In this document: positions 33,301 through 44,089 of the stretch, piece by piece
Layout of the letters: every line of letters starts with the position of its first letter
Numbering within the stretch: position 1 is the stretch's first letter
Assembly (NCBI GenBank): GCA_038380435.1
Contig: JAWZYU010000034.1
Coordinates: 1,470,704-1,534,703, forward strand
DNA from: Ryuthela nishihirai
Lineage: Eukaryota; Arthropoda; Arachnida; Araneae; Heptathelidae
DNA: 64,000 nucleotides
Reading direction: 5' to 3'
Made by a program: the position numbers and the translations under genes
The notes under the pieces: model-generated
The model's input: the letters and a program-made list of their open reading frames with translations, nothing else
Told to the model about the DNA's origin: nothing
The model's database searches: none

Positions 33301-34727
33301 CTTCTTCATCATTTATCCCATTGTCCATTTGTTTCGTAACAGTCATCCCATAGGTTCCCTTCTTCAACCTTCTCTGTGTCCATTCGTTCTTCTTCATCAT
33401 TTATCCCATTGTCCATTTGTTTCGTAACAGTTATCTCGTAGGTTCCCTTCTCCAACCTTTTCTGTGTCCATTCGTTCTTTTTCATCATTTATCCCATTGT
33501 CCATTTGTTTCGTAACAGTTATCCCGTAGGTTCCCTTCTCCAACCTTCTCTGTGCCCATTCGTTCTTCTTCATCATTTATCCCATTTTCCATTTGTTTCG
33601 TAACAGTCATCCCGTAGGTTCCCTTCTCCAACCTTCTGTGTCCATTCATTCTTCTTCATCATTTTTCCATTGTCCATTTGTTTCGTAACAGTTATCCCGT
33701 TGGTTCCCTTCTCCAACCTTATCTGTGTCTATTCGTTCTTTTTCATCATTTATCCCATTGTCCATTTGTTTCGTAACAGTCATCCCGTAGGTTCCCTTCT
33801 CCAACCTTCTCTGTGTCCATTCGTTCTTCTTCATCATTTATCCCATTTTCCATTTGTTTCGTAACAGTCATCCCGTAGGTTCCCTTCTCCAACCTTCTGT
33901 GTCCATTCATTCTTCACCATTTTTCCATTGTCTATTTGTTTCGTAACAGTTATCCCGTAGGTTCCCTTCTCCAACTTTCTGTGTCCATTCATTCTTCTTC
34001 ATCATTTATCCCATTGTCCATTTGTTTCGTAACAGTTATCCCGTAGGTTCCCTTTTCCAACGTTCACTGTGTCCATTCGTTCTTCTTCATCATTTATCCC
34101 ATTGTTCATTTGTTTCGTAACAGTCATCCCGTAGGTTCCCTTCTCCAACCTTCTTTGTGTCCATTCGTTCTTCTTCATCATTTATCCCATTGTCCATTTG
34201 TTTCGTAACAGTTATCCCGTAGGTTCCCTTCTCCAACCTTCTCTGTGTCCATTCGTTCTTCATCATTTATCCCATTGTCCATTTGTTTCGTAACAGTCAT
34301 CCCGTAGGTTCCCTTCTCTGTGTCCATTCGGTCTTCTTCATCATTTATCCCATTGTCCATTTGTTTCGTAACAGTCATCCCGTACGTTCCCTTCTCCAAC
34401 CTTCTCTGTGTCCATTCGTTCGTCTTCATCATTTATCCCATTGTCCATTTGTTTCGTAACAGTCATCCCGTAGGTTCCCTTCTCCAACCTTCTCTGTGTC
34501 CATTCGTTCTTCTTCATCATTTATCCCATTGTCCATTTGTTTCGAAACAGTTATCCCGTACGTTCCCTTCTCCAGCCTTCTCTGTGTCCATTCGTTCTTC
34601 TTCATCATTTATCCCATTGTCCATTCGTTTCGTAACAGTTATCCCGTACGTTCCCTTCTCCAACCTTCTCTGTGTCCATTCGTTCTTCTTCAGCAATGAT
34701 CCCATTGCCAATCTTTCTCCTAACAAG
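27328..34727. repeat. 88-bp satellite array, about 84 units
   Basis: Head-to-tail units start 'tgtccattcgttcttcttca' and run through 'tcatttatcccattgtccat', 'ttgtttcgtaacagttatcc' and 'cgtaggttcccttctccaat' to 'cttctctg'. The period is 88 bases, with occasional 85-, 83- and 79-base variants from small deletions. Because 88 is not a multiple of three, all three frames rotate through the array. Every open frame reported inside it (MMKKNEWTQRRLEKGTYG... on minus, MSIRSSSFI... on plus) is a repeat by-product. Units at the right end degrade into 'cagcaatgatcccattgccaatc'. There are no unique spacers, so this is not a CRISPR array. Confidence 0.97.
27779..33431. repeat. 2,794-bp higher-order duplication within the satellite
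   Basis: The block 27779-30637 is repeated at 30573-33431 with an offset of exactly 2794 bases and apparently full identity, including rare variant units ('tcttcatttatcccattgccc', 'gtatcgtaacag', 'gtcaacccgtaggctacc', 'gtttcctaacag'). Identity stops at 27779/30573 on the left ('ctacaac' versus 'cttcaac') and at about 30638/33432 on the right ('gtcatccca' versus 'gttatctcg'). Confidence 0.93.
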
Positions 34728-35153
34728 GTTTTTGAATTAATTATAATAATATTAAGTAACATTCAGTTTTGTCCTATAGAGGAAACGTGTCGTTGAAATG
34801 CTTGTTGTTGAATACTTTTTTCCTGAGGTTGCCAATACACATGCTATTCGCCAAAATTCTGCGAAATGCATAAATTAATTATTATTGCTTTCCATAGCAT
34901 TTACACCAAACCCTACACGGTATTGTGGCGCCATCTAGGGAAGAGTATATAAAGCGGTTGTTTAAAAATCGTAACGAAAAAATATTACTTTGCGTGGTTT
35001 TGTTTTGAAGGAACATTTAAAAGAGGTTTTAAAACAATTTTATTCACCAGTTAGAAATCGATCATGAAAAAAATGAAAATTTCAATGGAAAATTGCAAAA
35101 TATTACAATACATATGTAGCTGCAATATTTTTTTATAAACGCTATTCATTCCT
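34728..35153. other. Non-repeat DNA inside the inverted-repeat pair
   Basis: AT-rich; holds 'gtggcgccatctaggg', also found in the Polinton terminal repeats, followed by 'gagtatataaag', a TATA-like string. No open frame. Confidence 0.35.
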
Positions 35154-35250
35154 GCCATCCTCTCAGATAATCTACTTTGGCATATAAACTGACTGGCTCC
35201 TGTCAGACATCTGTGTCAAGCAGCTGCTTGAGGGGGTATTTATTTATTTT
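35154..35250 (+). mobile_element. SINE family A, 3' half
   Basis: 'cctgccatcctctcagataatctac' through 'aactgactggctcctgtcagac' to 'aagcagctgcttgagggggtatttattta' matches the 3' half of family A. The tRNA-like head is absent. Confidence 0.8.
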
Positions 35251-35413
35251 TTTATTCATTCAGATTTAGTAATATTATTAGTTCGTTTCGAAGAATGAGC
35301 CATTGTTTTTCCTTTTGTTTTCTGTCTATCGATAGATTTTCATGTTTTTTGTTTTAAGAGATAAATGGAAATATCTTTTTCGGTTGGATAGATGCTAATG
35401 AGATATAAAGATT

Positions 35414-35715
35414 CACATTTTCCGAATCTTCAATTAGTTTAGAAATCATCACCGCTATAGGGCGCTAAGATATGAAATTGATAAAACTTGATTCTTTCGT
35501 CTCTTTGAAAACCAAGCATTCCAAATTCTCCAGAAAGCACGGTATACCTTGTTCGATTTATTTGTAAATTTATTTCTTAAATGTTTTCTTTCTTAAAATC
35601 GATCAGATGAGATTTTTAAGAAATGGAGTATATATCAAAATACCTTTGTTAAAATTCCCATAAATCATTTATTAAAGATGTTATTTTTCATTAAATATTT
35701 TAATAATTCCGAACC
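35414..35715. repeat. Right inverted-repeat arm flanking the satellite array
   Basis: Inverted partner of 26985-27310, diverged by substitutions and small indels. With the left arm it encloses about 8.1 kb comprising the 88-bp array, about 0.4 kb of other DNA and a SINE fragment. Confidence 0.75.
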
Positions 35716-35829
35716 TTTCTAAAATATATTGTATGTTTGTTTTTCTCTTGGGAAATTTGCTTTTAAAAATATGTAGTGTCCTATAAAATAATTTGCTGAA
35801 GAAAAAAAAATCATTTACCACTGAAAGCT

Positions 35830-36364
35830 TCCATACCTAGACATGCTAATACACCGCAGGAAGCATAAGTTACTTATGTAATTATATCGCAAACAAATTA
35901 ACACTGCCTGTATTAATATCATACAACTCAAACCAACCTATGAATTTTTAAAGGGATAAAAACAGCTTTTCTGCGAAATGAAAAATACGCCACCACCAAC
36001 AGATTTTACAAACTAGGGAAAAGAAATATTTACGAAGCGACTCTTAGTGCACGGTACCATAAGAATTTTATAAAAAAAATATTGTAAAGATTGCTACGTT
36101 AACTGCGAATAAATCGATGCAACCTACCCCAGCACAAAAAAAATGCGAAAAGGAAAAATACACCAAAACCATTTCCAATATAGCATGTGTCATTAATATG
36201 ATGCGAAATATAATGAACCTGTAAGGATAACAAGAAGAACTACGGTTGATACATTCTGAGACTTAAAAATCCGGAGGTCGTAAAAGTAGCGTTAAGTAAA
36301 TTCAGATTTCCGTACACCGAAAAAAGTAGCAGATAGTAATTATACATTTATTCACAAATAATTG
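35830..36364. other. Unassigned AT-rich DNA
   Basis: No gene or element recognised. Confidence 0.35.
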
Positions 36365-36369
36365 ATGTA

Positions 36370-36560
36370 ACACGACCGAGTGGTTAGCACGCTTAACTGC
36401 TCAACTAAAGGACTTGGGTTCGAGGCATGGATGTTTGTATCGTTTTTTCTGCTGAGGTCCCACCATTCTCATTTACCTTCTACCATGGCGTGTAAATTGA
36501 CAAGTTCATGTTAGACCTCTTTGGCAATCAGATGCTTGAGGGGATATTTTTGTAATTATT
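36370..36560 (+). mobile_element. SINE family A
   Basis: The tRNA-like head 'acgaccgagtggttagcacgc...ttgggttcgaggc' is followed by the family body 'tctgctgaggtcccaccattctcat' and the tail 'atcagatgcttgaggggatatt'. The head is more diverged than at 380 or 61288. Confidence 0.8.
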
Positions 36561-36663
36561 ATTTCATGTTTATAAACTTTATTAATTATTAAAAAAATTT
36601 CAATAAATTTAAATTTATACTTTCAATTAGCTTTACAGCTTTCCAATAAACCTTTTTGTTCCA

Positions 36664-36838
36664 GCTTCTAAATATATTCTAAAAGTTCTGCACAGTTCAT
36701 ATTATAACTAATTTTCTCGCACAGTTCTGCTTGAGCCATGGACATACTGAAGCAGTTGCATTCTTCTGTCCCTAAATTCTTCATTTTGGGAAAATATTCG
36801 CTCGACAAATGTTTTGCTAATAACGTATGGAGAGTATT
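36664..36838 (-). pseudogene. hAT transposase C-terminal fragment
   Basis: Minus strand: SPYVISKTFVERIFSQNEEF, a few residues later a frame change, then MAQAELCEKISYNMNCAELLEYI and a stop. The 'ER.FS' element followed by 'AEL..KI.YN..C.E...Y' is the dimerisation tail of hAT transposases and their domesticated relatives. Only this end survives here. The first 64 bases recur inverted at 37988-38051. Confidence 0.6.
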
Positions 36839-37399
36839 CTTCTTACTAATTTAGGTAATTCAGAAAACTCCATTATTGTTCATTTTGAAAAATTTAACAT
36901 TAAAAAAATAGGAATTTGGCGTTTTTTGTTTCAGCATTCACAAAAACCTTTTTTTTTTTTAAATATGTTAAGCAATGATTTCTAAATGTAGTGGTGATTT
37001 TCGCCTGGTTTCTCTAGTCATTTTAGCGGGTTGAATCGGCAACCGTTAATAGATTCTATGGCTCTACAACCTTTATGACATGCTGGTGGTAGTACAAATG
37101 GCGGCATCTATTTGATCACTTCGAAACTGTAATTGCAAAAACAAGTAATTTGCATTTAAAAACTGGCTTCTGGAGATAGATTAAAATATTTGGGGTCTCC
37201 GGATGAAAACCAGAGAGGTGGAAGCCCTAAGTAGAAAATATATCGGCTCTGGCGTATATGGTAATCGCGTTTTCAAAGATGTGAAGTTTTCGTTTATCAA
37301 CTATTCACTCCTCAAAAGTATTAATTCGAACTAATGGATGATGGAAGAAATTGCAAACAGTACTATTTTATTAGTACTTATACAACAGAAAAAGTATTT

Positions 37400-38860
37400 G
37401 CTTTTTATCCTTCAATTTAAAAAATTGCTTTTCTCATATCCCTCTGAGAAAAGGGGCAGATTGTTGCTGCCAGTGGAATATCGCTTGACACTCTACAACC
37501 GAAATTTCAAATTTCTACCATAAATGAATCATTTACAACATTCGTTAAAAGTTTTGCCGTTACAGTATTTTGTGAGCTATAACGATGTAAATTAAACCTG
37601 CTTAAGTGTTTAAAAAATGCGAATTGCTTTATTTCATTCGTATCAATCTAACTCAAAACGAGTTAAAATAAAACAGTTTCGTTTCCCATCCACTCTGCGC
37701 GTAAAGGGTCAACTCATTGTTACCAATAGAAACTTCATGGCCGTTACATTCCACCACCAAAGTTTCAAAATTCTAGCATAACATATATCATTTGCAACGT
37801 TCGTTAAAATTTTTCATTTTCATTTTTTCCACAATTAGAGGGTGCAACTATAGTTTTGGGATACTCAAAAGTACGAATTGTAATATTTCATCAACACCTA
37901 GCCAATCCCCCTAAAATTTTTAATTTGTCTCTAAAAACTATTATCTTTAAAAAAAGAAGCTGATTTTCAAAACCCCTGGGGGTTTAAAATACTCTCCATA
38001 CGTTATTAGCAAAACATTTGTCGAGCGAATATTTTCCCAGAATGAAGAATTTGACCCCCTGGGGGTAGGGGGTCAAATTATTGTTGCCAAAGAAAACTTC
38101 GTAACCTTCACATTCCACCACCAAAATTTCAGCATAAAATAAAATATATTGATTGTAAAATTCGCTTCAAAGTTTGGAAATTTCTATTATTTCCACCGTT
38201 AGAAAACGCAATTATAGCTTTGGAAGATTCGAAAATTGCGATCATAATATTTCATCAATACCTATCGAACCTAAAAAGAATTATTAATTTACTTTAAAAA
38301 CAAACAATTGTTTTTTAAAACAAAAAAATGCGTTTCGCAAACCCCTGGAGGTAAAAGGTCAACTGAATATTTTCAAAGGAAAGTTAATGAACTTCACATT
38401 CCAACAACAAAATTTAGAATTCCTAGCATAAATACATCGTTAGAAATTTCGTAATAGGAACGGAAATGAGAGGGCGCAGTTATAACCTCTGGGAGATTCG
38501 GAAAGTCCAAATTGTACCATTTCCTCAATGCCTACTGAACCCAAAAAGAATTTTTAATTTATCTCTAAAAAGAAACAAAAACAGTTGCATTTTTCCACCC
38601 ACTCTCTGTCTAAGAGGTCAACTCATTATCGCCAATAGAGACTTCGTAACCTTCATATTCCACCACCAAAATTTAAAATATCTAGCATAACTAAATTGTT
38701 TGCAGTATTCGTTTGGAATTTTTCAGATTTTTTGGAGGACGCAATTATAGCTTATGGGATATTCGGAAAGTGCAAATCCTAATATTCCATCAATATCTAT
38801 CCGACACAAAAAGAATTTTTAATTTATCTCTGTAAACAAAAACGTTCGATGTCTACAGAC
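37400..38860. repeat. Diverged tandem repeat, about 4-5 units of 260-360 bp
   Basis: Each unit has 'aggtcaactcatt.t..ccaatagaaacttc', 'ttc.cattccaccaccaaaatttcaaaat.ctagcata', 'gcaattatag.tt.gg.atattcg.aaa', 'taatatttcatcaa.acctat' and 'aaaaagaatttttaatt.atctct'. Units begin near 37440, 37705, 38070, 38355 and 38614. The array ends with a (CAGA)n run near 38859-38875. No coding capacity. Confidence 0.75.
37988..38053 (+). pseudogene. Inverted second copy of the hAT C-terminal segment
   Basis: Reads SPYVISKTFVERIFSQNEEF on the plus strand. These 64 bases equal the reverse complement of 36775-36838 with a single mismatch. They interrupt a unit of the surrounding tandem repeat. Confidence 0.7.
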
Positions 38861-38879
38861 AGACAGACAGACGACATAG

Positions 38880-40410
38880 TGGAACTGCACGTCATGTCTC
38901 TTTTTTTATTAAAAAAAAAAGTCTTGAAAATCACCCGATACAAAACTTTTTCTTAAAAAAATTGCCTCTTTGCAGTCCATGCTCTGTTTGTGCAATCACT
39001 GGTCTCGTCTGCATCGCGCTACGCCATTTTGAATCCTTCGATTCACACTTCAGATGGAAAATGAATTGCAGATTCCAGCAGAGATTGAACTGCTTATGTC
39101 ATGCTCTCATTTCTCTCTGTGAATCATTCAGATGTTCTTTGTTTGAACCACAGTTAATGCATATCATCTATTTTTGTTGATCACCGAATTAATATTTTGC
39201 ATCTTTGCTTATTAATTGATAATAAGGTTTCAAACTGAATTCAAAATTCCCATAACTCTTGACCTGTTTGAAATGAAAAGGTTAATGTGAAAATTGCAAA
39301 TAAAATTTTATAATTTCGACCGGCTATTCTGATTCTCTTGATTCGAGCTAAAGATCCAGATCCACTTGGACACTTTTACAGTGGAGTCCGATTATCGGAA
39401 CTAGTTCGCACTCCACTGAGATTAATATTTGTAGATATAAACTTTATTACTCTTGATTCTCTTCCGTAAAAAGAGTCATCCTTAAAACACAACAGAAAGT
39501 CAATTGACTCTATGATTTCAAAATATCTACCAAGTATTTATCTTTAATTTATCATTTTAGAAGTCAACGTTTTTTCGCTTATTATTTTCGGGTATAAATA
39601 TTAATTATTTTATTTGAATAAATATCGTTAATTTCTAGACCTCAATTTTTTTTTTTAGTTTCTGCACTATATGTCATCTGATCTAAAGAATCAAATGGAA
39701 TAAAGAATGTGAATGACGTCATTGAAACATCGTTTTAAAAACAATGGACTAATTGTCTAAAAGACGCAACAAACGCAGAATTCGAATGGACAGTTAGCTC
39801 TATAATTTTTCGCTTATGTTTTTATTAGCATTTTGTGCTCTGGGCAATTTAGTGTATATGTTGCTTGGAAGCAGTACTTTGATTAAAGCATCATGAAGAT
39901 TAAATCCATCTATATCAGCGGATTTATGGTCTACGGGGCACACAACCGCACGAGGCCCTACTTCCGCGCATACCTCTAAATCCGCCCTTCCTTGTCTACA
40001 TATGCCATCTGGGTGAAGGAATGTTCGATCAAGCTTTGGGAAGGGTGGATAACAAGAAAGGAAAAGGTAGCGGTGAACGTGCTAATGCGCCCCTTCGTTC
40101 TACAGGCGAAGAAATGCATTCACCATTTTTCGATGAATTGAATCCTCCATTTATACGAAACTTTATCATTAATTGGAGAAAGCTGAGATTTTGTCTGCCT
40201 TTAATGAAGAGTAACTTGTAATATGAGATTCGTCATGTGCGATGTGAATAAGTGCTATAAGGAAGAACGCTCAGCGGTCATCTTATTAAGTACAGTTCCA
40301 TGTATTGTTAATAGTAACTCATAGAGGCCTTCTAGTGGCTTGCATGAACAACCAGTACCGATACATTGAAGTGTATGATAAAACAATTTCATTTTCAAAT
40401 TATCTCTGAT
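38880..40410. other. Unassigned DNA
   Basis: Short frames only: 38962-39180 (72 aa, Cys-rich) and 40021-40221 (66 aa from an ATG). Neither has a recognisable domain; the second has GC content and charge unlike its surroundings but no supporting context. Confidence 0.3.
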
Positions 40411-40416
40411 TTTTTC

Positions 40417-42709
40417 TCAATCGAAAATATATATATATTTCGTTTTTTCAACATTTAGAAGCAACTTATTTTTCATAAACCATTTTCTGATTTTCCATAA
40501 ATCTTGATTTATTTTTTCAATCAAATTATTTTTAGTAGTTGCTGTATATATCAGAGCAGTATCATTAGCAAAAGCTATTAAATCTCCTAGTTCCAGGTTA
40601 CAAAGATCATTTATAAAAATATTAAATAATATTGGACCTAATACTGACCCTTGTGGAACACCATATTTAATTATCTTTTCACCACTGTAAAAATTCCCTA
40701 TTTTAACCTTTTGAGTTTTATTTTTTAAATAAGTCTGAAACCATAATAAAATTCTCCCTCGAACTCCTGCTTTCTCAAGTTTATACAATAATATGTCACG
40801 TGAAACAGAGTCGAATGCTTTCTTTATATCCAAAAATGTCACTGCTGTTTTTAAATTTTTATTTATTGCACTGTAGATTGAAGACGTTAATTTTAATATA
40901 TCATCTTCTGTTCCAATGCCTCTCCTAAAACCAAACTGATTTTTTGAAAAAAAAATTATTTCTGTCAAGAAAATTTAAAAGTCTATTTTTAACTAGCTTT
41001 TCAAATATTTTTGAAAATAACGACAATAAAGCTATTGGTCTGTAATTATTAATATCTAAATGTTTGCCACCTTTGTAAACAGGTATTATAGTTGAATTTT
41101 TAAGAATTGTTGGAAAATATCCAGAATGCAAAGATAAATTATAGAGATGACATAAAATAGCAGAAGTATTATTTTTGATTTCTTTAATTATCTCCACAGA
41201 TATGCAATCTGCTCCCGTCACCTTTCCTATTTGCAAAGAAGAAATTATTTCATTAATTTCGTATTCTGTTAAGTAATCTATGAAAATCGAATTCACTGAA
41301 ATAGATATCCTATCCTTTTCCTGTTCAGAGTAGTCTGGAATTTTGGTTATAAAGTTTTCTATTATTTCCGTAAAATAATTATTAAACTTTTCAGCTAATA
41401 GAATCGGATTATCAATAGAAGAATACATAGTATTATTTATTTTTATTTCTATTGGAATCATTTGTATATGTTGCTTCCTTCCAGATAATTCATTTATTAT
41501 ATTCCATTGTTGCTTTACATTGCCACATTTGTCTAATAATCTTTTGGTATAATAATTTGACTTTGCTTCTCTGATCAATTTTAATTTCGATACTTTTTAA
41601 AATAATTATTTAAATCAGTATTAAAAGGCTGAATTTTTCGTAATTTGTACAAATTATTTCTTTTTTTAATAGATTGTATAGGTCCATCTGTCATCCAAGG
41701 TTTCAATTTATTTTGTTTTCGCTTTAATTGCATAGTGTAATTTGAATTATCAATTAAAATTTTTAATTGTAATAAAAACATTTTGAAAGATTTATTGATG
41801 TCTTTTTCTATTTCAACTTCATTCCAGTGTTTGTCTTTCAAATATTTCTTAAGTTTTGTAAAATTTGTCTTACGTATTTCTTTTAAACTATCTTAATTTT
41901 TGTTTATTTCGGACTGAATGTTTAAACCTATGAAATAATGATCAGTAATGTGCAGCTTAATGATATAAGTATTTATATTATATGCAGTGATACTTCTGAT
42001 AAATACATGATCAAGACATGTCTTTGATTCTTCTCTAGTATTTTCCTCATGACATTGCCTAAAACCATTTGACAGAATTACTCTAAAATATTCATGTGTA
42101 ATACTATCATTACCTTTTAAGGCAATGTTAAAATCTCCTAATAATATAACATTATTATTATTAACAGTTTCTAATTTATTTTCTAATTCATTAATAAAAA
42201 TTTGCTTAATGTATGAATGTAGTCTACAAAATGCTATTAATATAAAAATTAAATTATTCAGTTTAAATTTAAGTTCCAGCATATCAGCACTAATAAAATT
42301 AGTATTAATTTCAAATACTATAATATATTCTTTCAGAAAAAATAATTAGCCCTCCAGATCTCATTTGATTATGACATTTATGGTATATTTTATAACCAGG
42401 TATCGTATATAATTGCAATTCATCATCAGATATCCAAATTTCTGTTAGGATTATTATTTCAGGGTTAAAATCTACTAGGTTTAAATAGAGCAAGAAATGG
42501 TCAAATTTTTTTCTCACACTTCTTATATTGCCCATTATTAATTGTAATCCTCCACCCCAATAATATAATTCTCTTTCATAAACATTCTCTATTTTATGAA
42601 CTTTATATCTAGAATCTGAAATATCAGTATTGACATCAAGATTCATCTCCGAATTTAAACTAAAAATTAGATTAGAAATATTTTTACTCAATAAAGTGTA
42701 CTTAAACAA
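40417..42709 (-). pseudogene. Jockey/CR1-like LINE ORF2 (endonuclease and reverse transcriptase)
   Basis: Endonuclease part: LQLIMGNIRSVRKKFDHFLLY (about 42595-42535), IIILTEIWISDDELQLYTIPGYKIYHK, VILLGDFNIAL (about 42150), CLDHVFIRS and ITDHYFIGLNI. RT part: NNYRPIALLSLFSKIFEKLVKNRLLNFL, QFGFRRGIGTEDDI, AVTFLDIKKAFDSVSRDILLYKLE, GVPQGSVLGPILFNIFINDL and FANDTALIYTATT. The catalytic [FY]xDD motif reads FAND, so one active-site aspartate is Asn. Frame changes lie near 42320, 41890, 41580 and in an A-rich run at about 40950. The frame stops at 40417 without the usual RT C-terminal region, so the element is 3'-truncated as well as mutated. Confidence 0.85.
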
Positions 42710-42854
42710 GATAAATTTCAGTATTAACCATTCAATAAATTAAAACCATCAACATTTCTAATTCTAAATATTCTAGACCTTTCATTTTGGCGAATATAAA
42801 GTTTAGAATCTTTAACCCACACATATTTGTATCCTTTTTCTCTCTGTATTTTCT

Positions 42855-43759
42855 TCAGTTCATAAAATAAAACTGTTTGTTATTTTGCGTTAAATGTTCA
42901 TTTACAAACACTCTGCTGTCTGGTAAGGAATTATGCATTTCTTTGGCATTTAAATTCTTTTTTGCCTTCCAACAACTTATCCAAATTTCTTTAATTTGTC
43001 TGGAAGTTAGTTGAACAATAATGGGTTTATTCTTTTGTTTATTCTTAGTTGGCACTCTGTGAATAGCTTGTATATCAAAATCTTTTGTTTTAACTTGTAG
43101 TTTCTGAGCAATAGAGGTTATTATTTCAGATATATTTCCGTTGGTTGTTTCTGGTATTCCAACTATTTCTATATTTTTATTACTACTATATTGCTCTAAA
43201 TTATTTACTTTCCATTTAAATTCATTGGTTTCAATATTCATCATATTATTCTCAGCTTTAAGCTTTTTATTTTGATGTTGCATTTCCTTTAATTGTTTAC
43301 ACATTTCCGTCAAAATTTTCAAATTGTCATCGAGTTTGTCTGAGCAATATAAGGTGCATTTTTATATTCAGCTAATTCTCCTAATACTTCATTTTTAGAC
43401 TCCTCATTCATCTCTCTCATGTCTTTCTTTAGTTTATTCATCTGTTCCCGAAACATTTCAGTGGCAAGCTTAAGTATTTCAGTAGGCAATACTTTTTCCT
43501 CGGAATTTAGTAATGTCTCCACATGAGATTCACCAGCATTATACAATTCAGACTCACAGTTTTTTCCTTTTCCTACCAAATCTGTTTTACAGTTATTACA
43601 CTTCCATTTAGTCTTATTTTCAAGATTCATTTTTCTGAAGTTTATTTTTTTCAATCCCACACAATAAAAGTAGTGTTGTAATCCACACCTGCCTGTACAT
43701 TTTAATGTTTCCGAAGCATCAAGAAGTTCTCTTTTACATTGAACACAAGAGTTAACCAT
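42855..43759 (-). pseudogene. LINE ORF1 with PHD-type finger and coiled coil
   Basis: From the ATG at 43759: VNSCVQCKRELLDASETLKC, TGRCGLQHYFYCVGLKKINF and TKWKCNNCKTD, a Cys/His pattern of PHD type. A charged stretch follows, then a frameshift at about 43320. The second part is a coiled coil (LTEMCKQLKEMQHQNKKLKAE) followed by an RNA-binding-like fold (NIEIVGIPETTNGNISEIIT, IQAIHRVPTKNKQKNKPIIV). This arrangement is seen in ORF1 of many arthropod Jockey/CR1-group LINEs. It lies directly upstream of the ORF2 on the same strand, so the two form one element (about 40417-43870). Confidence 0.75.
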
Positions 43760-44089
43760 CGTGTAATTTTGAAAATCTGTATACTCTGTAATATGAAGAA
43801 TCAGAAGAGAGCAGTAATTACTTCTTACAGCCTTAGTATGAAACAATAGATGATGGTCCACGCGAAGGAACAGATGACATTCTATAAAGATTCTCGAGCT
43901 GTGATCTCAATCAAGCGAAATAGTAGTCTTTGTTCTTTTTATCAACTACTAACCTTCAATTAAATTTGAATCTTTTACTTCATATTAAAATACATAACTT
44001 ACTTATTATAGTCAGCAATGAAACATGCAAAGCTCAAATGATTTTGGAAGAATAGATTACACAATTCACAAAGAAAATTAATATTTTTT

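Noticed and set aside
27328..34727. Many ORFs of 60-158 codons (MMKKNEWTQRRLEKGTYG-type and MSIRSSSFI-type)
   Set aside because: They are translations of the 88-bp tandem unit, whose length is not divisible by three; frames rotate and no independent coding evidence exists.
27328..34727. CRISPR-like regular array
   Set aside because: Units abut without unique spacers and the setting is eukaryotic.
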